64,000 nucleotides of DNA. It comes from DASYTH01 sp035762905 (GTDB lineage: Bacteria; Actinomycetota; Actinomycetes; Mycobacteriales; Pseudonocardiaceae). The position numbers and the translations under genes are program-made. The stretch's first letter is position 1; each line of letters begins with the position of its first letter. The stretch is taken from assembly GCF_035762905.1 (NCBI RefSeq), contig NZ_DASUCC010000149.1, positions 59,093 to 123,092 on the forward strand, written 5' to 3'. The notes beneath the pieces are model-generated. The model saw only the letters and a list, made by a program, of their open reading frames with translations. It did no database searches and had not been told where the DNA came from. Below are positions 61,357-64,000 of this stretch, one piece after another.

Positions 61357-61743
61357 CTAGGGATCAAGCTCGCGGGCGACGGCGCGGACTACGTCGGCGA
61401 CGAGTTTGGTGTTCTTGCGGTCCGGGTATTTGCCGCGGCGCAGGTCGGGTTGGATCTTGGCCTCGAGGAGTTTGATCATGTCCTCGACCAGGCCGTGCAG
61501 TTCCTCGGCCGGGCGGCGGCGGGCCTCGACGACCGAGGGTGGCGGGTCGAGCAGGCGGACCGAGAGGGCTTGCGGGCCGCGTCGCCCGTCGGCCACCCCG
61601 AACTCGATCCGCTGACCCGCCTTGAGCCCGGGGATTCCCGGGGGTAGAGCGGAAGACCGGACGTAGACGTCCTCGCCACCGTCCTGGGTGACGAACCCGA
61701 AGCCCTTCTCCGAGTCGTACCACTTGACCTTGCCGGTCGGCAC
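61357..61743 (-). CDS. cspB: Cold-shock protein with C-terminal extension (CspB-like)
   Basis: A 128-residue protein. The cold-shock domain (about 1-65) has KVKWYDSEKGFGFVTQDGGE (RNP1) and DVYVRSSALPPG (RNP2, with Tyr/Arg replacing the usual Phe/His). The extra 60-residue helical extension, with EELHGLVEDMIKLLEAKIQP, is typical of the mycobacterial Rv0871 type (from memory) and absent from classical CspA. It binds single-stranded nucleic acid. The start is GTG 61743 with GAGGGG close upstream. The upstream interval to the acyl-CoA synthetase holds a hairpin. Confidence 0.88.
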   Translation of the reverse strand: MPTGKVKWYDSEKGFGFVTQDGGEDVYVRSSALPPGIPGLKAGQRIEFGVADGRRGPQALSVRLLDPPPSVVEARRRPAEELHGLVEDMIKLLEAKIQPDLRRGKYPDRKNTKLVADVVRAVARELDP

Positions 61744-61776
61744 AGCCCCTCACCATTCCTGTCGTCCACACACGAA

Positions 61777-61802
61777 CGCGCCCCAGGCGTACCCAGGGCG
61801 CG
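61777..61802 (-). terminator. Hairpin between the acyl-CoA synthetase and cspB
   Basis: CGCGCCC (61777-61783) pairs with GGGCGCG (61796-61802) around a 12-nt loop. It stands 52 bases past the synthetase stop codon and 34 bases before the cspB start, so it is either the synthetase terminator or part of the cspB leader. Confidence 0.45.
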
Positions 61803-61853
61803 CCGTCCTAGCCTATGCCACGCAGCCCGTTATGGCGAAGTTCGATACGGCAT

Positions 61854-63515
61854 TCATGCGTGTTTCGCCTCGGCGGCGCCCTGCAACCCCAGCAGCTCAA
61901 TGGAAACCGCGCGCATCTCCACCTTGCGGATCTTGCCGGTGACCGTCATCGGGAACTCGTCGACCACGTGCACATAGCGCGGGATCTTGTAGTGCGCCAG
62001 CCGGCCGGCGCAGAACTCGCGCAGCGCCTCGGCGGTGAGCGGCTCGGCGCCCTCCCGCATCCGCACCCAGGCCATCAGCTCCTCGCCGTAGCGCTCGTCC
62101 GGCACCCCGATCACCTGGGCGTCCAGCACGTCCGGATGCGTGTAGAGGAACTCCTCGATCTCGCGCGGATAGATGTTCTCCCCGCCCCGGATCACCATGT
62201 CCTTGATCCGCCCGGTGATGTTCAGGTACCCGTCGTCGTCCATGACCGCCAGGTCCCCGGTGTGCATCCAGCGCGCCGCGTCGATCGCCTCGGCCGTCTT
62301 GTCCGGCTGCTCCCAGTAGCCGAGCATCACCGAGTAGCCACGGGTGCAGAACTCGCCGGGGGTGCCGCGCGGCACGGTCAGCCCGGTCTCCGGGTCGACG
62401 ATCTTCACCTCCAGGTGCGGGTGCACCCGGCCCACCGTGGACACCCGCCGGTCGATCGAGTCGTCCGCCCTGGTCTGGGTGGACACCGGCGAGGTCTCGG
62501 TCATGCCGTAACAGATGGTCACCTCCGCCATCCCCATCCGCTCGATGACCTGCTTCATCACCTCGACCGGGCACGGCGAGCCGGCCATGATCCCGGTGCG
62601 CAGGCTGGACAGGTCGTACTCGTCGAAGCTCGGCTCGGCAAGCTCGGCGATGAACATCGTCGGCACCCCGTACAGCGACGTGCAGCCCTCCGCGGCCACC
62701 GCCGCCAGGGTGGCCTTCGGGTCGAACGCGGGCGCCGGGATCACCATGCAGGCGCCGTGGCTGGTGGCCGCCAGGTTGCCCATCACCATGCCGAAGCAGT
62801 GGTAGAAGGGTACGACTAGTAATACCTTATCGTGCTCCGTGTAGGAGCAGCCCTCACCCACGAAGTAGCCGTTGTTCAGGATGTTGTGGTGCGAAAGCGT
62901 TGCGCCCTTGGGAAAGCCGGTGGTGCCCGAGGTGTACTGGATGTTGATCGGGTCGTCCATCGACAGCGTGGCCGCTCGCTCGACCAGCGCCGCCCGGTCA
63001 GCTCCGCGCCCGGTCTCCACCAAGGACGTCCAGGCGTCCCGCCCGATCAGGATCACCTCACGCAGCGCCGGACACTTCGGCCGGACCTCCTCGATCATGG
63101 CGGCGTAGTTGGAGGTCTTGAAACTGGGCGCGGCCACCAGGGTGCGGATGCCGGCCTGGTTCAGCACGTACTCCAGCTCGTGCACCCGGTAGGCCGGGTT
63201 GATGTTCACCAGGATCGCGCCGATCTTCGCCGTCGCGTACTGCGTGATTGCCCACTCCGGCAGGTTCGGTGCCCAGATCCCAACCCGGTCGCCCCGCGCC
63301 ACACCCAGGTCGAGCAGACCGAGCGCCACGGCATCAACGTCGGCCGCCAGCTCGTTGTAGGTCCACCGCCGCCCGGACGGCACATCTATCAGTGCGTCCC
63401 GGTTGCCGTGTTTGCCCACCGTGCGGTCGAAGTTCTCGCCGATCGTCTCCCCGAGCAACGGCACGTCCGAGGTGCCGGATGCGTAACTGGGCAACGCGGG
63501 CACGACCTGACCCAT
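61854..63515 (-). CDS. Acyl-CoA synthetase (AMP-binding, FadD-type)
   Basis: A 553-residue adenylate-forming enzyme. INIQYTSGTTGFPKGATLSH (P-loop, about 190-209), ICYGMTETSPVSTQTRADDS (A5, about 338-357), RWMHTGDLAVMDDDGYLNIT and GRIKDMVIRGGENIYPREIE (A8 hinge) with VTGKIRKVEMR (catalytic Lys) are present. The close fit of the second half to medium-chain or FadD35-like synthetases is from memory; the substrate is not decided. The C-terminal tail GLQGAAEAKHA is unusual in composition. No operon partner; it differs from the ligase at 1371 in most motifs. Confidence 0.92.
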   Translation of the reverse strand: MGQVVPALPSYASGTSDVPLLGETIGENFDRTVGKHGNRDALIDVPSGRRWTYNELAADVDAVALGLLDLGVARGDRVGIWAPNLPEWAITQYATAKIGAILVNINPAYRVHELEYVLNQAGIRTLVAAPSFKTSNYAAMIEEVRPKCPALREVILIGRDAWTSLVETGRGADRAALVERAATLSMDDPINIQYTSGTTGFPKGATLSHHNILNNGYFVGEGCSYTEHDKVLLVVPFYHCFGMVMGNLAATSHGACMVIPAPAFDPKATLAAVAAEGCTSLYGVPTMFIAELAEPSFDEYDLSSLRTGIMAGSPCPVEVMKQVIERMGMAEVTICYGMTETSPVSTQTRADDSIDRRVSTVGRVHPHLEVKIVDPETGLTVPRGTPGEFCTRGYSVMLGYWEQPDKTAEAIDAARWMHTGDLAVMDDDGYLNITGRIKDMVIRGGENIYPREIEEFLYTHPDVLDAQVIGVPDERYGEELMAWVRMREGAEPLTAEALREFCAGRLAHYKIPRYVHVVDEFPMTVTGKIRKVEMRAVSIELLGLQGAAEAKHA

Positions 63516-63653
63516 GACCGACCTCCCTGCTGGGCACCGCCAACACCCGCATGTCTACCTCGGGGCGTCCCCCCGCGCCATGCCCTTCCCGCCCAGCGCC
63601 TGGTCAAGGCCGGGCGAGCGCGCGCCGCCTGGCACGCGCCCACCGAGCCGATG

Positions 63654-63905
63654 TCACGCCTGGCCGCGCGCCGCAGTGACAAGCGAGACGATCTCCGGTG
63701 CCCGCGCGAGGAAGACCACGGCCATCATCGCGATGACGATGATGACCAGCAGAATCAAGATCACCACGCGCTGAAAGACAGCCGGCTGGCGGACGACCTC
63801 CCGCAGGAGATCCCATCGCCGGGCTGGTTCCGGCGGGACCTGCCGTCGCGATGCTGTCCGGCGCCGGGGGTGCGGGGAAGGTCGATCAGGGTTTACCGTC
63901 GACAC
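63654..63905 (-). CDS. Small single-pass membrane protein
   Basis: An 83-residue protein. The N-terminal 45 residues are basic and Pro/Arg-rich (RPSPHPRRRTASRRQVPPEP). Next come LLREVVRQPAVFQRVVI and one long membrane helix (ILILLVIIVIAMMAVVFLAR), then a short outer tail. No family recognised. GTG 63905 is chosen because AGGAGG lies 8 bases upstream; longer starts would run through the structured leader. Its ribosome binding site is covered by a possible alternative RNA fold (63913-63994). Confidence 0.65.
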   Translation of the reverse strand: MSTVNPDRPSPHPRRRTASRRQVPPEPARRWDLLREVVRQPAVFQRVVILILLVIIVIAMMAVVFLARAPEIVSLVTAARGQA

Positions 63906-63912
63906 GGTGCGT

Positions 63913-63994
63913 GCCTCCTGCCTTCGAAGGTTCAACAGTGGCGCCACCGGGGTGGTCTCCTGTCGCGAGCAGGAGGCCACCTACTCATTGAACC
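63913..63994 (-). promoter_or_regulatory. Structured leader with two mutually exclusive helices (riboswitch-like)
   Basis: On the minus-strand transcript GGUUCAA/UUGAACC (plus 63988-63994 with 63929-63935) can close a domain. The domain holds a 12-bp one-mismatch hairpin (63951-63962 with 63970-63981) and a self-complementary GUGGCGCCAC (63938-63947). The ribosome binding segment GCAGGAGGC (63913-63921) is perfectly complementary over 9 bases to GCCTCCTGC (63969-63977), which is the left arm of that hairpin. The arm can therefore pair locally or with the ribosome binding site, not both. No known riboswitch class was recognised. Confidence 0.45.
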
Positions 63995-64000
63995 CCTTCT

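Noticed and set aside
63921..64000. tRNA-like or ribozyme-like reading of the structured region at the window end
   Set aside because: GGTTCAA resembles a T-loop but there is no acceptor, anticodon or D-arm set. A hammerhead core (CUGAUGA, GAAA) is also missing on either strand. The alternative-helix leader explains the pairing better.

Overview
The window is high-GC actinobacterial DNA, most likely from the family Pseudonocardiaceae or a close mycolic-acid-free relative. The reasons are the extreme GC bias at third codon positions, the mIHF nucleoid protein, SepH, DUF2530/DUF2537/DUF2771/DUF3027 proteins, XRE-DUF397 pairs, frequent GTG starts, many GTGA/ATGA gene overlaps and leaderless-looking promoters. 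From memory, the right half (about 39-62 kb) follows the Mycobacterium tuberculosis Rv0871-Rv0889c neighbourhood: cspB, DUF2771 lipoprotein, MFS, DUF3027, DUF2530, MarR, rRNA methyltransferase, DUF2537, sepH, serC and a second citrate synthase. No tRNA, rRNA, insertion sequence, prophage or CRISPR array was seen.

Layout. 1-5 kb: the end of an isochorismate synthase, mIHF, an acyl-CoA ligase, a PadR repressor behind a perfect palindrome and a secreted C39-like peptidase. 5-10.5 kb: small lipoprotein and membrane proteins, then an alkyl-DHAP-synthase-like flavoprotein divergent from a TetR-glpD pair. 10.5-12.7 kb: a YbaB / EspC-like / M15-peptidase cassette linked to type VII secretion. 12.9-15 kb: an ABC-2 transporter. 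15-22 kb: citrate synthase, a PfkB kinase, acyl-CoA dehydrogenase, amidohydrolase plus aldose epimerase, and an amino-acid permease. 22.2-25.6 kb: tandem repeats, an XRE-DUF397 pair, an MFS exporter and pdxH. 25.8-31.1 kb: a TetR gene and a complete ureABCFGD urease operon without ureE. 31-33.9 kb: a second citrate synthase and a serine hydrolase. 33.9-39.5 kb: a four-gene lipoprotein/HlyD/MacB-type export operon divergent from a two-component system. 39.5-47 kb: serC, purC, sepH and a heterodimeric ABC exporter. 47-61.7 kb: the conserved actinobacterial block, an NCS2 permease and a very large GHKL ATPase. 61-64 kb: a decayed NYN-domain gene, a cold-shock protein, an acyl-CoA synthetase and a small membrane protein behind a riboswitch-like leader.

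The most unusual signal is a family of about 100-bp intercistronic elements, at 6203-6304, 30348-30446 and 38212-38310. Each holds three copies of a 12-nt unit CGAGCYTGCGAG. The middle unit is the loop of a GC hairpin whose arms change in a compensatory way between copies. The last unit supplies the Shine-Dalgarno sequence of the next gene. Each element forms a 32-33 codon reading frame that ends across the start codon of the next gene, and in two copies also begins across the stop codon of the previous one. This resembles the mycobacterial MIRU between senX3 and regX3, and one copy here also lies inside a two-component operon. A different element sits in an ABC-exporter junction at 45204-45340. 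Two further unexplained signals are an over-represented palindrome GTCCANNNTGGAC (seven exact copies found by eye) and a leader RNA at 63913-63994 that can form either a local hairpin or a helix covering the downstream ribosome binding site.
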